A DNA stretch of 10,375 bases, from the NCBI GenBank assembly GCA_035275545.1, contig DATEMP010000227.1, positions 1 to 10,375 of the forward strand, written 5' to 3'. This document shows positions 1 to 5,635 of the stretch, one piece after another. The position numbers and the translations under genes were made by a program. The notes under the pieces were generated by a model. That model searched no databases, was not told the DNA's origin, and worked only from the letters and a program-made list of their open reading frames with translations. This DNA is from WS-11 sp035275545 (GTDB taxonomy: Bacteria; Eisenbacteria; RBG-16-71-46). Every line of letters starts with the position of its first letter. Position 1 is the first letter of the stretch.

Positions 1-1
1 G

Positions 2-655
2 AAGAAGGCGTCGTTCTGGCACCCGACCCACCCGAACACGGCGCTGCCGCCCTTCATCCAGATGCTCGAGCGGCGGATCGCCTCGGGGCTGAGGCTCTCC
101 TACATCACGCTCGGCAACGACGTCTCGGAGGGCAGCTTCGCCAACAGCCGGATCGCGATCGGAGCCGAGCGCCGCCGCTGGAAGCGCGATCAGCGCTGGC
201 TGATCCGGGACCTCAAGGCGCGCATCGCCCGCCGCTGGTTCATCAACGTGGTCCGGAAGCGCCTCTTCTCGCCCGAGCTGCTGCTCGCCTATCCGCGCGA
301 CCAGGTCCCGTTCAGCTGGCGCCAGCCGACCTGGGAGTATGGCGTCAATCCGCTGCAGGACGCGCAGGCCGACGTGTTGCGCATCCAGCACCGGCTGACC
401 TCGCACGAGGCGGTGATCGAAGAGCGCGGGGGCGTGCTCGAGACCGTGCTCGAGCAGGAAGCGCGGGCCGAGGCGCTCGCCGTCGAGCTGGAACTCGATC
501 TGGCTCCTCTGGCGGGGCCTGCGGCGCCGCAGGGCGAGGAAGCCGAGGAGCAGACCGAGAACGGCAACGGGAACGGGAAGCCCAAGGGCGAGGCCTCGGT
601 GAAGAACGCGCGCAAGCCCCGCACGCGCTCCCGGATCGCCCATCTGACGTCATGA
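2..655 (+). CDS. Phage portal protein, lambda gpB family, C-terminal part (5' end outside window)
   Basis: The frame is open from base 2 to the TGA at 653-655 and gives 217 residues; the beginning lies left of the window. The portal is the dodecameric ring at the capsid vertex through which DNA is packaged and to which the terminase docks. The visible part matches the C-terminal half of lambda-type portals: the segment around HPTHPNTALPPFIQ, the helix IASGLRLSYITLGNDV, then SFANSRIAIGAERRRW, a Trp/Arg-rich region, and the typical end NPLQDAQADVLRIQHRL followed by a Glu-rich helix in which an ERGG motif precedes LETVLEQEARAEA. These parallel lambda portal segments recalled from memory. The last 45 or so residues are low-complexity (Glu-rich, an NGNGNG run, then Arg/Lys-rich). 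Family members are usually around 500 residues, so somewhat more than half lies outside. It is oriented against the terminase gene, which is unusual. Family assignment is confident. Confidence 0.9.
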   Translation, partial: KKASFWHPTHPNTALPPFIQMLERRIASGLRLSYITLGNDVSEGSFANSRIAIGAERRRWKRDQRWLIRDLKARIARRWFINVVRKRLFSPELLLAYPRDQVPFSWRQPTWEYGVNPLQDAQADVLRIQHRLTSHEAVIEERGGVLETVLEQEARAEALAVELELDLAPLAGPAAPQGEEAEEQTENGNGNGKPKGEASVKNARKPRTRSRIAHLTS

Positions 656-831
656 CGCGGTCCGACACGGCTCCCCGCCGCACGGGGACGCTGACTCCTA
701 CCACGAAGGCGAGGGTCCGATCGTGGCGCCGGGGAGCCATGTCGGGCTGACCGATCAGGGGAGCGGGCCAGGGCGGGCCCCGATGCCGCCAGGGATGGCG
801 CTCCCCGTACTACGCTGGAAAGGAGCCATCC
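656..831. repeat. Portal-membrane gene spacer with five alternating CTCCCCG / CGGGGAG elements
   Basis: This 176-bp spacer holds no convincing gene. It does hold five copies of one short element in alternating orientation: GGCTCCCCG (669-677), CGGGGA (683-688), CGGGGAGCC (730-738), GGGGAGC (758-764) and GCTCCCCG (800-807). The first can form a perfect 6-bp stem with the second over a 5-nt loop, or a 9-bp stem with the third. The fourth can pair over 7 bp with the fifth. The stems begin about 15 bp after the portal stop. No T-run follows the first hairpin, so it is not a standard intrinsic terminator. An RNA structure that separates expression of the portal from the membrane gene is an inference. 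Confidence 0.5.
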
Positions 832-1011
832 ATGTCGCTACTGACCGTGGTGCTGACGATCGTCGTGGTGGGCGTGCTGCTGTGGGTGATCAACAAGTAT
901 GTGCCGATGGAGCTGAAGAAGCTCCTGAACGCCGTGGTGATCATCGTCATGGTGATCTGGCTGCTCAAGGTGTCCGGGCTGTTCGCCTACCTGGGCAACG
1001 TCAAGATCTAG
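832..1011 (+). CDS. Small two-helix membrane protein (Thivi_2564-like)
   Basis: This ATG-TAG frame of 59 residues is too short to stand out by length. It has an excellent Shine-Dalgarno sequence (AAAGGAG, 6 nt before the ATG) and a strongly biased composition. Residues 3-20 form a Val/Leu/Ile-rich helix, residues 21-31 a short polar loop (NKYVPMELKKL), and residues 33-47 a second hydrophobic helix, followed by a short tail ending GNVKI. The pattern resembles the small membrane proteins annotated as the Thivi_2564 family (from memory; function unknown). Two helices and a short length would also fit a holin or a superinfection-exclusion moron, but no lysis gene is visible. The stop codon shares CTAG (1008-1011) with the stop of the convergent terminase gene. 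The gene is very likely real; its role is unknown. Confidence 0.82.
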   Translation: MSLLTVVLTIVVVGVLLWVINKYVPMELKKLLNAVVIIVMVIWLLKVSGLFAYLGNVKI

Positions 1012-3038
1012 CGCCGCCAGCGGTGCCCCGGCGGTAGCCCCTTCTGGACCCAGCTACTGCCCCTCGCCGGCAGCGGCGTGACAGCGGCGGGGAGATCCGG
1101 CTCAGCCTCGGGCTCCCCGACCTCTTCCGGCTCCTCGATCGGCTCGGGCTCTCCCTCGACCGGCTCCGAGAGCTTGGCCGCGAGCGCCCCGAGCCGCTGG
1201 ACGAACGCGGGCCCCAGCATGAGGACCGCGGCGCGCGCGTAGACGGCGAGGTCGAAGAGGTGATCGCGCGGGTGGAACGCCCGGGTCCACTCCCGCACCA
1301 GGTCGCCCGAGCGGCCGGTGCGCCGCCAGATCGATCGGGTCGACGCGAGCTGCTTGATCCATTCCTCCTCGAGCTCGGCCGGCAGGTGGATGTAACCGGC
1401 CCCGGGCTCGCGGATCCGGAGCGCTGAGAGCACGTCGGCGCGGCCGCTGTCGACGCAGAGCGGGAACACGAACGCTTTGTAGGCGTTCCGGCGCGAGGGG
1501 ATGCCGAGCAGCGGCTTCTGCTGCGACTTGTCGCCATGGACCGCGAACACGCCGCGGGAGCGCCGGCGCGCGCAATAGCCATAGACCTCATCGGTCGCGT
1601 GGCCGCCCGAGTCGACCACCGCGCGCCGGATCTTCATCACCTGGCCGCTCCGGTGCCGGAAGCGGCGCTCGAGCGAGAGGTCGTGCATCAGCCAGACGTC
1701 GCTTTCCTTCTCCCTCGGCTGCCCCTTCTCGCGGCGCGGGTCGCCGAGGTGCTCGACCACGTCGATCAGCCAGCACTCGAGCCCGGCGCCGAAGCCCCAG
1801 ACCGAGTGGATCAGCCGGTCGTCCTGCGTGTCCGTCGACGAGACCAGCACGCCCACGCCGTGCGGGACCTCGGCGCCGTAGTCCTCGCGCCGGCCCTTCT
1901 CGAGCAGGACCTCGACCTCGACCTTGTTGGCGCGCTCTTCGAAGGTCTCGCCGAGGACGTCCTGGACGAACGACTTGAGCTCGCTCGGGCGGTCCTTCGC
2001 CTCGAGGAACTGGAGCCCGCACCGCGCCCACGTGCGAAAGCCGAGCGGCGAGTAAAGCCCGCTGATCTGGTAGCTCCGGGTGACGCCGTTCCCGGGCGCC
2101 GTCGGCCGCCACTCCCCGTTCGCGAGCATCCACGTCTTGTAGTGCTCGTCGACGCGCCGGCTGCAGCGCGAACAGGTCATGTAGGCGACCGGCTCAACGC
2201 CCACCGGCACCGGCTTCTCCCAGTCGATCTTGTGGTGATTGCCCTTGTCCGTCCCGAAGCGGTCCTGGCCGTCCCACGTCAGGATGTCCATGCTCGCCGC
2301 CTGGTGGCCCTCGGCGGCACAGTGCGGGCAGGGGATGAAGTAGCGGCGCTGGTCGCCGCGGCGGAACTCGCGCTCGGTGCGAGACTCCCCGCGGATCCCG
2401 GGGTTGCCGGTGAAGCCGAGCTTTCGGTCCGGGAAGTTAGACGCCCCCTGGCGCACGATCGCCAGCGGGTCACCGTGCCCGTCCGCGTCCTCGCTGTATT
2501 CCTCGAGCTCGTCGCAGAGGACCAGGCGCGCGCCGGCGATGCGCAGCGACGCGGACGAGTTCGACCCGCCGATCCGGAGCGTGCCCCCCGGATATTCGAG
2601 GAAGAGCAGCGTGTCGCTCGCGTCTCGTGACCGCGCCTTGCCGATCCGACTCCGGAGCGCCGGGCAGGCCTCGATCATCGGGGTCAGGCGCTGCTTTCGC
2701 CAGAGCTTGCCGGTCTCGACCGTCGGCTGGACGAACTGGATCGGCCCCGAACGGCACGCCATCCAGTAGCCGAGCGTGTTCAGGAGCAGGCCGTCGGTCT
2801 TCGCCATCTGGCGGCCTGACATGACGACCGTCTCCTCGACCGGCGAGCTCGGGCTCATGTTCATCATCCACTCGCGCGAGAACGGGAAGAGGCTGGTGTC
2901 CCAGGGGCCGATCACGTGCGCGGACTTGCTCGTCAGGATCCGGTTGTCGTCCGCCCACTCCGGAATGTCGAGCTCCGGGTCCGGCTCCCAGCCGCGCGCC
3001 CATGCGCGGTCGACGAGATCAGCTGCCGGTACGGGCAC
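1008..3038 (-). CDS. Terminase large subunit, lambda gpA family (GpA ATPase/nuclease)
   Basis: This is the packaging motor and maturation nuclease; it cuts concatemeric phage DNA and pumps it through the portal using ATP. The product is 676 residues from a GTG at 3038, preceded by GAGGA at suitable spacing; the length is normal for gpA proteins. N-terminal RAWARGWEPDPELDIPEWAD is characteristic. The ATPase has a Walker A-like loop at 73-83 (MSGRQMAKTDG) and a Walker B at 172-178 (LVLCDEL). Cys pairs CPHC (237-240) and CSRC (289-292) form the usual central zinc-binding insert. The nuclease has candidate metal ligands D403 (STDTQDD), D476 (VDSGG) and D596 (FDLAVY). Residues 625-649 are an acidic Glu/Pro tail before a basic end. 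The frame stays open upstream to 3167, but that part overlaps the small subunit gene and looks Arg/Ser-rich and artificial. The gene overlaps the small subunit by 20 bp. Confidence 0.96.
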   Translation of the reverse strand: MPVPAADLVDRAWARGWEPDPELDIPEWADDNRILTSKSAHVIGPWDTSLFPFSREWMMNMSPSSPVEETVVMSGRQMAKTDGLLLNTLGYWMACRSGPIQFVQPTVETGKLWRKQRLTPMIEACPALRSRIGKARSRDASDTLLFLEYPGGTLRIGGSNSSASLRIAGARLVLCDELEEYSEDADGHGDPLAIVRQGASNFPDRKLGFTGNPGIRGESRTEREFRRGDQRRYFIPCPHCAAEGHQAASMDILTWDGQDRFGTDKGNHHKIDWEKPVPVGVEPVAYMTCSRCSRRVDEHYKTWMLANGEWRPTAPGNGVTRSYQISGLYSPLGFRTWARCGLQFLEAKDRPSELKSFVQDVLGETFEERANKVEVEVLLEKGRREDYGAEVPHGVGVLVSSTDTQDDRLIHSVWGFGAGLECWLIDVVEHLGDPRREKGQPREKESDVWLMHDLSLERRFRHRSGQVMKIRRAVVDSGGHATDEVYGYCARRRSRGVFAVHGDKSQQKPLLGIPSRRNAYKAFVFPLCVDSGRADVLSALRIREPGAGYIHLPAELEEEWIKQLASTRSIWRRTGRSGDLVREWTRAFHPRDHLFDLAVYARAAVLMLGPAFVQRLGALAAKLSEPVEGEPEPIEEPEEVGEPEAEPDLPAAVTPLPARGSSWVQKGLPPGHRWRR

Positions 3039-3546
3039 CCTGGTCCTCGGACTCGATGCCGGCGAGCTCCTGGGCGAGCTTCTTGAACTCCTCGCGCAGC
3101 CGGAGCGTGCACGCGCGCGCGTTCGTGATCGGAGCCATCTCAGGTCCCAGGCGGTCGGCCAGGGCAAACAGCTTGTCGCGGAAGCCGCGGCAGAGCTCGA
3201 AGAAGCGGGCGTCGGCGGCCTCGGCGTCGACCAGGCGGCCCGATCGGCGGTCCAGCTCGAGCGCGGCCATCTGGGCCTTGATGCCGGTAAGCTTCAGGTT
3301 CTCGGCCGCCTGGGTGCCCGCCGGCGGCGGGGCCGCGTGACCGTTCGCGACTACCTTGGGGCGCCCGGTCACGCTGTTCCGGGGCTTACTCGTGTCGGTG
3401 TTCTGGGCCCAGGCGCGGTCGGCGAGCTCGGGGTCGATCAGGATCCGGCGGCCCTTGCGCGTGGCCGGGATCCGTCCGGTCGCGATCGCCTTCTGGACCG
3501 CCACCTTCGAGACGCCGCGGTGCTGCGCGTACTGGGCCGGGCTCAT
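3019..3546 (-). CDS. Terminase small subunit, Nu1-like DNA-binding protein
   Basis: The product has 175 residues with an ATG at 3546. Residues 1-38 form an excisionase/gpNu1-type winged helix-turn-helix: SPAQYAQHRGVSKVAVQKAI, then GRIPATRKGRRILIDPE. Residues 40-77 are a Pro/Ala linker. Residues 80-150 are mostly charged helix (KAQMAALELDRRSGRLVDAE and a later RDKLFALADRLGPEMAP), as in Nu1-type small terminases, where this part oligomerises and contacts the large subunit. Small subunits recognise the packaging site. Its place immediately before the gpA-type gene, with a 20-bp overlap, strongly supports the assignment. No clear Shine-Dalgarno is visible; the preceding stop lies 5 bp upstream, so translation is probably coupled. 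Family match is from pattern, not a search. Confidence 0.85.
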   Translation of the reverse strand: MSPAQYAQHRGVSKVAVQKAIATGRIPATRKGRRILIDPELADRAWAQNTDTSKPRNSVTGRPKVVANGHAAPPPAGTQAAENLKLTGIKAQMAALELDRRSGRLVDAEAADARFFELCRGFRDKLFALADRLGPEMAPITNARACTLRLREEFKKLAQELAGIESEDQGARTGS

Positions 3547-3551
3547 GGGTT

Positions 3552-3806
3552 TCAGGCGGCGTCTTCCCCGAGGATCACCATCGCGCTCCGGATCACGCGC
3601 GTGCGGTGCTGCGCGTCGACCGGGGCCAGGGCGTCGAGCACGCCGGCGACAGCCTCCTTCAGGGTCGCCACGTCGTCAGTCGACACGAGCGTCGGGGCCT
3701 TCGCTCGGGCGGCGCGCGCGGGCTCCGGTTCGCCCCCCCCCTGCGCGGCGTTCGGACAGTGGCGTGCGATGTGGCCCGGCTTCTTACACTTCGAGCACTT
3801 CCTCAT
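3552..3806 (-). CDS. CCHC zinc-knuckle protein with N-terminal knuckle (84 aa)
   Basis: The start at ATG 3806 has a good Shine-Dalgarno (GGGAGG, 5 nt before) and overlaps the upstream gene's stop as ATGA. A longer frame to 3872 has no need to be used. Residues 4-17 are a perfect retroviral-type zinc knuckle, C4-x2-C7-x4-H12-x4-C17 (CSKCKKPGHIARHC), a fold that normally binds single-stranded RNA or DNA. Residues 18-40 are a Gly/Glu/Ala-rich linker; 42-84 look helical (VATLKEAVAGVLDALAPV, then RTRVIRSAMVILG). The linker is encoded by a G9 run (3733-3741). It sits between a second CCHC gene and the terminase small subunit, so a role in handling nucleic acid during packaging is possible but inferred. 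I know no named family for the full protein. Confidence 0.85.
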   Translation of the reverse strand: MRKCSKCKKPGHIARHCPNAAQGGGEPEPARAARAKAPTLVSTDDVATLKEAVAGVLDALAPVDAQHRTRVIRSAMVILGEDAA

Positions 3807-4105
3807 TCGTCCCTCCCTGGGATGAAACTGCAGGTCCGTGCGTTGTGGCCGCTCCGTCCGCAGCGCGAGCACTTCTGCCGGCCGGGGCCGGGCGCTCCTC
3901 CGCGAGGCACGTCGCCGGTCCCCGCCGCAGCTTTCGCCGCACGCCCGGTTGCCCGGCCAACCCGCGACTGCCGCTGTTTCATGCGCCCGCGGTCCCGCGA
4001 ACGGCGCGCGGGGGCGGGCGCTGCTCTCGCTTCTCGATCGAGATCCTCTCCGGTCACTCCTGGCGCGAGGTATCGGATCCTGACCCTAGGTTCCTTTCCG
4101 GGCAT
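3803..4105 (-). CDS. CCHC zinc-knuckle protein with C-terminal knuckle (100 aa)
   Basis: The ATG at 4105 follows an AGGGGG Shine-Dalgarno; the gene overlaps the upstream gene by 20 bp and the next by ATGA. Residues 1-19 look like a short structured N-terminus (PRVRIRYLAPGVTG). Residues 20-76 are disordered, Ala/Arg/Gly-rich and strongly basic. Residues 79-92 are a second perfect knuckle, C79-x2-C82-x4-H87-x4-C92 (CSRCGRSGHNARTC), followed by only eight residues. A basic disordered arm followed by a knuckle is reminiscent of nucleocapsid-type RNA/DNA chaperones. That is a comparison of form, not a claim of homology. The knuckle is near-identical in pattern to the one beginning the next gene, which suggests duplication or a split two-knuckle protein. 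Confidence 0.85.
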   Translation of the reverse strand: MPGKEPRVRIRYLAPGVTGEDLDREARAAPAPARRSRDRGRMKQRQSRVGRATGRAAKAAAGTGDVPRGGAPGPGRQKCSRCGRSGHNARTCSFIPGRDE

Positions 4106-4364
4106 CCTTGCCCCCTGCAGCTGCCGGCGACTTCCGCCGGAACGTCGCAGTCCAGGTCTTCGCGAGCTCGAACGTGAGCCCGTTTTCCCCGTCGAACGAG
4201 TCCGAGCGCACCAGGAGCTCGATGATCGGCAGCCCCTGGAAGTTCATCCGGGCCGACATGATCTCCAGGTCCACCGGCACGTCGATCGGCTCGAGCGCGG
4301 GCACCCCTTTCGTGAGCCAGCCCGCCACCATGCCGGGCTGGATTCGCATCACCCTGCACCCCAT
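4086..4364 (-). CDS. Hypothetical phage protein (92 aa)
   Basis: I do not recognise this gene. The ATG at 4364 has a strong Shine-Dalgarno (GGAGGG, 5 nt upstream), which fixes the start. The product has a mixed hydrophobic core (IQPGMVAGWLTKGVPALEPI, then NFQGLPIIELLVRSD and LTFELAKTWTATF) suggesting a small alpha/beta or beta-rich domain. It ends in a basic Ala/Gly/Lys tail. No Cys cluster, membrane segment or signal peptide is seen. It overlaps the following zinc-knuckle gene by 20 bp and is probably co-translated with it. Confidence 0.75.
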   Translation of the reverse strand: MGCRVMRIQPGMVAGWLTKGVPALEPIDVPVDLEIMSARMNFQGLPIIELLVRSDSFDGENGLTFELAKTWTATFRRKSPAAAGGKDARKGT

Positions 4365-4386
4365 CGGTTCCCTCCGATCAGGTTCC

Positions 4387-4692
4387 CTACCGCGACGCGA
4401 CGATCAGCCGGTCGGGCGTCCGGTTCTCCTCACGCCAGGCGCGCGTCTGGCCGATCTTCCCGTGCGGCTTGCGCTCCACGCCATCGCGCGCGCTCTTGAG
4501 CCAGCGCCAGAGCGTCGAGCTGTCGATCCCGAGCTCCTGGGCGGCCCACTTCTGCCGGCCGCCGGTGTACTCGAGCACGAGCGAGATGTGCCGCAGCACC
4601 GCGGACCGCAGCGTCAGGTCGGCGATCCCGCTCGCGTAGCAGATCGGGGGGGGCTTCAGGAACCGGCGGGCGCGGATGCGGCGGGGGAGCAT
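4387..4692 (-). CDS. Fis-type helix-turn-helix protein, putative regulator
   Basis: The product has up to 101 residues from ATG 4692. Residues 38-68 read SLVLEYTGGRQKWAAQELGI, then a DSSTLWRWLKS recognition helix. This is the layout of the Fis/NtrC-type C-terminal helix-turn-helix, in which the Gly-Gly lead is followed by the AAxxLGI turn. The tail (71-101) is polar and basic. A stand-alone HTH of this kind could be a transcription regulator of the downstream packaging genes, or an extra small-terminase-like DNA-binding protein; neither can be decided here. The start is uncertain: no good Shine-Dalgarno precedes 4692, and residues 13-16 are encoded by a C8 run (4646-4653 on the complement), where a sequencing or slippage error would change the N-terminus. 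A GTG near residue 32 is an alternative start. Confidence 0.72.
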   Translation of the reverse strand: MLPRRIRARRFLKPPPICYASGIADLTLRSAVLRHISLVLEYTGGRQKWAAQELGIDSSTLWRWLKSARDGVERKPHGKIGQTRAWREENRTPDRLIVASR

Positions 4693-4794
4693 CAGGTCAG
4701 CCCACCGGAAACTTGAACGCGAGGGGTCCGACTACGCGAAGGACTCGGTCGGCGACACCCTGTACACCCCTCGGGACAGGACCCGCGAAATCCC
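4693..4794. other. Longest minus-strand intergenic gap (102 bp)
   Basis: This gap lies between the HNH gene and the HTH gene and is the only minus-strand gap above about 25 bp. Such a break is a natural place for a promoter driving the packaging genes. I find no convincing -35/-10 pair, and no strong terminator. The only structure is a weak 22-bp interrupted dyad with 5-bp arms (CCTGT...ACAGG, about 4759-4780). Confidence 0.4.
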
Positions 4795-5460
4795 TCAGCC
4801 CGCACGACGCATCGCCCCGACTATGAGGCTTCCGAGGCGTCCACCCTTAGATCGATTGCAGTGCACGCATACGATTCGCATGTTTGATATCGCGTGTGCT
4901 CCCCCTAGAGCGAGGCTATCGACGTGGTCGATGGATCTCTCAACCGGAGTCAGTTCGCGATCGCAATCCGCACACAAAGAGCCTGATAGCAGGAGGTCGA
5001 TGAGAGCGTCCATCGTCACCGAGCCGTCAGCGGTAGCGCGCGCCAGCGCCTGCCAGCGCTGAGCCTTCAGTGAGTGGCGATGCGTGTGGAGATGAACGTG
5101 ATGGTGAAGGCGCGTCGATATGCGCTGCGCGTCACCTTCACCTACACCCGCATGTCGCAGGCGATCGATGTAGGACGGTGGGCGTAGACGGGCAGCCTCG
5201 GCGAGCGCCTCAATACGGATGCGTCGTCGCTCGGCCTGCTCTGCTCGTGATCCGCGCGTGCGAACCCCGCGCTTCGCTCTCTCGTGCCGCTTCCACTCCG
5301 CGTAGGACATTCCGGTGCGCGCCTCGATTCGAGCGCGCCGCGTCGCGAACGTTCTGTCCTCCCGCTTCCATGCGCACGATGGACACTGACGACGGCCGGG
5401 CCTGGGCGGTCTCTCTCCGCAGTCACTGCACATGAGGAACGAGACGCTGAGATCAGCCAC
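4795..5460 (-). CDS. HNH endonuclease (probable free-standing homing-type nuclease)
   Basis: The product has 221 residues from GTG 5460, chosen because AGGAGG lies 6 nt upstream and the start overlaps the previous gene by 8 bp. The N-terminus has two CxxC pairs (C11/C14, C26/C29), likely one zinc site. A basic helical region (30-115) follows. Residues 119-129 hold seven His in eleven positions. The C-terminus is a clear HNH nuclease: C163xxC166, D178-H179 within RSIDHVDSLALGG, N193, and C198-x2-C201-N202, with the two Cys pairs forming the usual structural zinc. HNH enzymes nick or cut DNA with one metal ion. The local GC is visibly lower than in neighbours (27 A/T in 60 at 4861-4920 by hand count), with AAT, CGA, TCT and GGT codons. 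This fits a recently acquired mobile gene rather than a core packaging HNH. Confidence 0.9.
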   Translation of the reverse strand: MADLSVSFLMCSDCGERPPRPGRRQCPSCAWKREDRTFATRRARIEARTGMSYAEWKRHERAKRGVRTRGSRAEQAERRRIRIEALAEAARLRPPSYIDRLRHAGVGEGDAQRISTRLHHHVHLHTHRHSLKAQRWQALARATADGSVTMDALIDLLLSGSLCADCDRELTPVERSIDHVDSLALGGAHAISNMRIVCVHCNRSKGGRLGSLIVGAMRRAG

Positions 5461-5635
5461 CCCGGGCCTCCTCTGCGTCGTCGTTCGTGAGCGGCTGATA
5501 CTCGGGAGACAGCGTCTCGATCAGGCGCTCGATCTTGAGGTGCGCCGCCTGCCGGTACGTGGCCGGGTTGTCACGCAGCCGCACGCGCGCCTCGTCTGCG
5601 AGGAAGAGCAGGAGCTCCAGTTCGTCAGCGGTCAC
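5453..5635 (-). CDS. Small acidic helical protein (60 aa)
   Basis: I do not recognise this gene. The start GTG 5635 overlaps the preceding stop as GTGA, with GAGGG upstream, and the end overlaps the HNH gene by 8 bp. The product is predicted all-helical (ADELELLLFLADEARVRL, then AAHLKIERLIETL) with an acidic C-terminus. It carries no Cys or membrane segment. It could be a small adaptor or inhibitor-type protein, but nothing specific supports that. Confidence 0.65.
   Translation of the reverse strand: MTADELELLLFLADEARVRLRDNPATYRQAAHLKIERLIETLSPEYQPLTNDDAEEARGG

Noticed and set aside
672..688. Intrinsic terminator after the portal gene
   Set aside because: The 6-bp GC stem is perfect but no T-run follows, so it does not meet the usual definition. 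I keep it only as part of the inverted-repeat set.
739..750. Four-codon leader-like ORF (ATG TCG GGC TGA) behind GGGGAG
   Set aside because: The Shine-Dalgarno-like sequence is only 2 nt from the ATG, which is too close, and the peptide has no feature of a leader peptide.
723..1037. 104-codon + strand frame starting at GTG 723
   Set aside because: It overlaps the membrane gene in another frame, has Gly/Arg/Ala-rich composition and no convincing ribosome site.
1536..2630. Long open frame of 364 codons on the + strand inside the terminase region
   Set aside because: It lies antisense to the well-supported terminase gene. Its product is Arg/Ala/Val-rich without recognisable domains, as is usual for shadow frames in GC-rich DNA.
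3039..3167. N-terminal extension of the terminase up to 3167
   Set aside because: The extra 43 residues are Arg/Ser-rich and overlap the small terminase gene in another frame. The GTG at 3038 has a Shine-Dalgarno and starts directly before the conserved N-terminus.
3803..3872. Upstream start for the first CCHC gene at 3872
   Set aside because: The extension overlaps the second knuckle's coding region in another frame and lacks the GGGAGG site present before ATG 3806.
3356..4499. Open frames on the + strand (273 and 297 codons) across the small terminase and zinc-knuckle genes
   Set aside because: They are antisense to genes with clear motifs and Shine-Dalgarno sequences, and their products are low-complexity Arg/Pro/Ser-rich.
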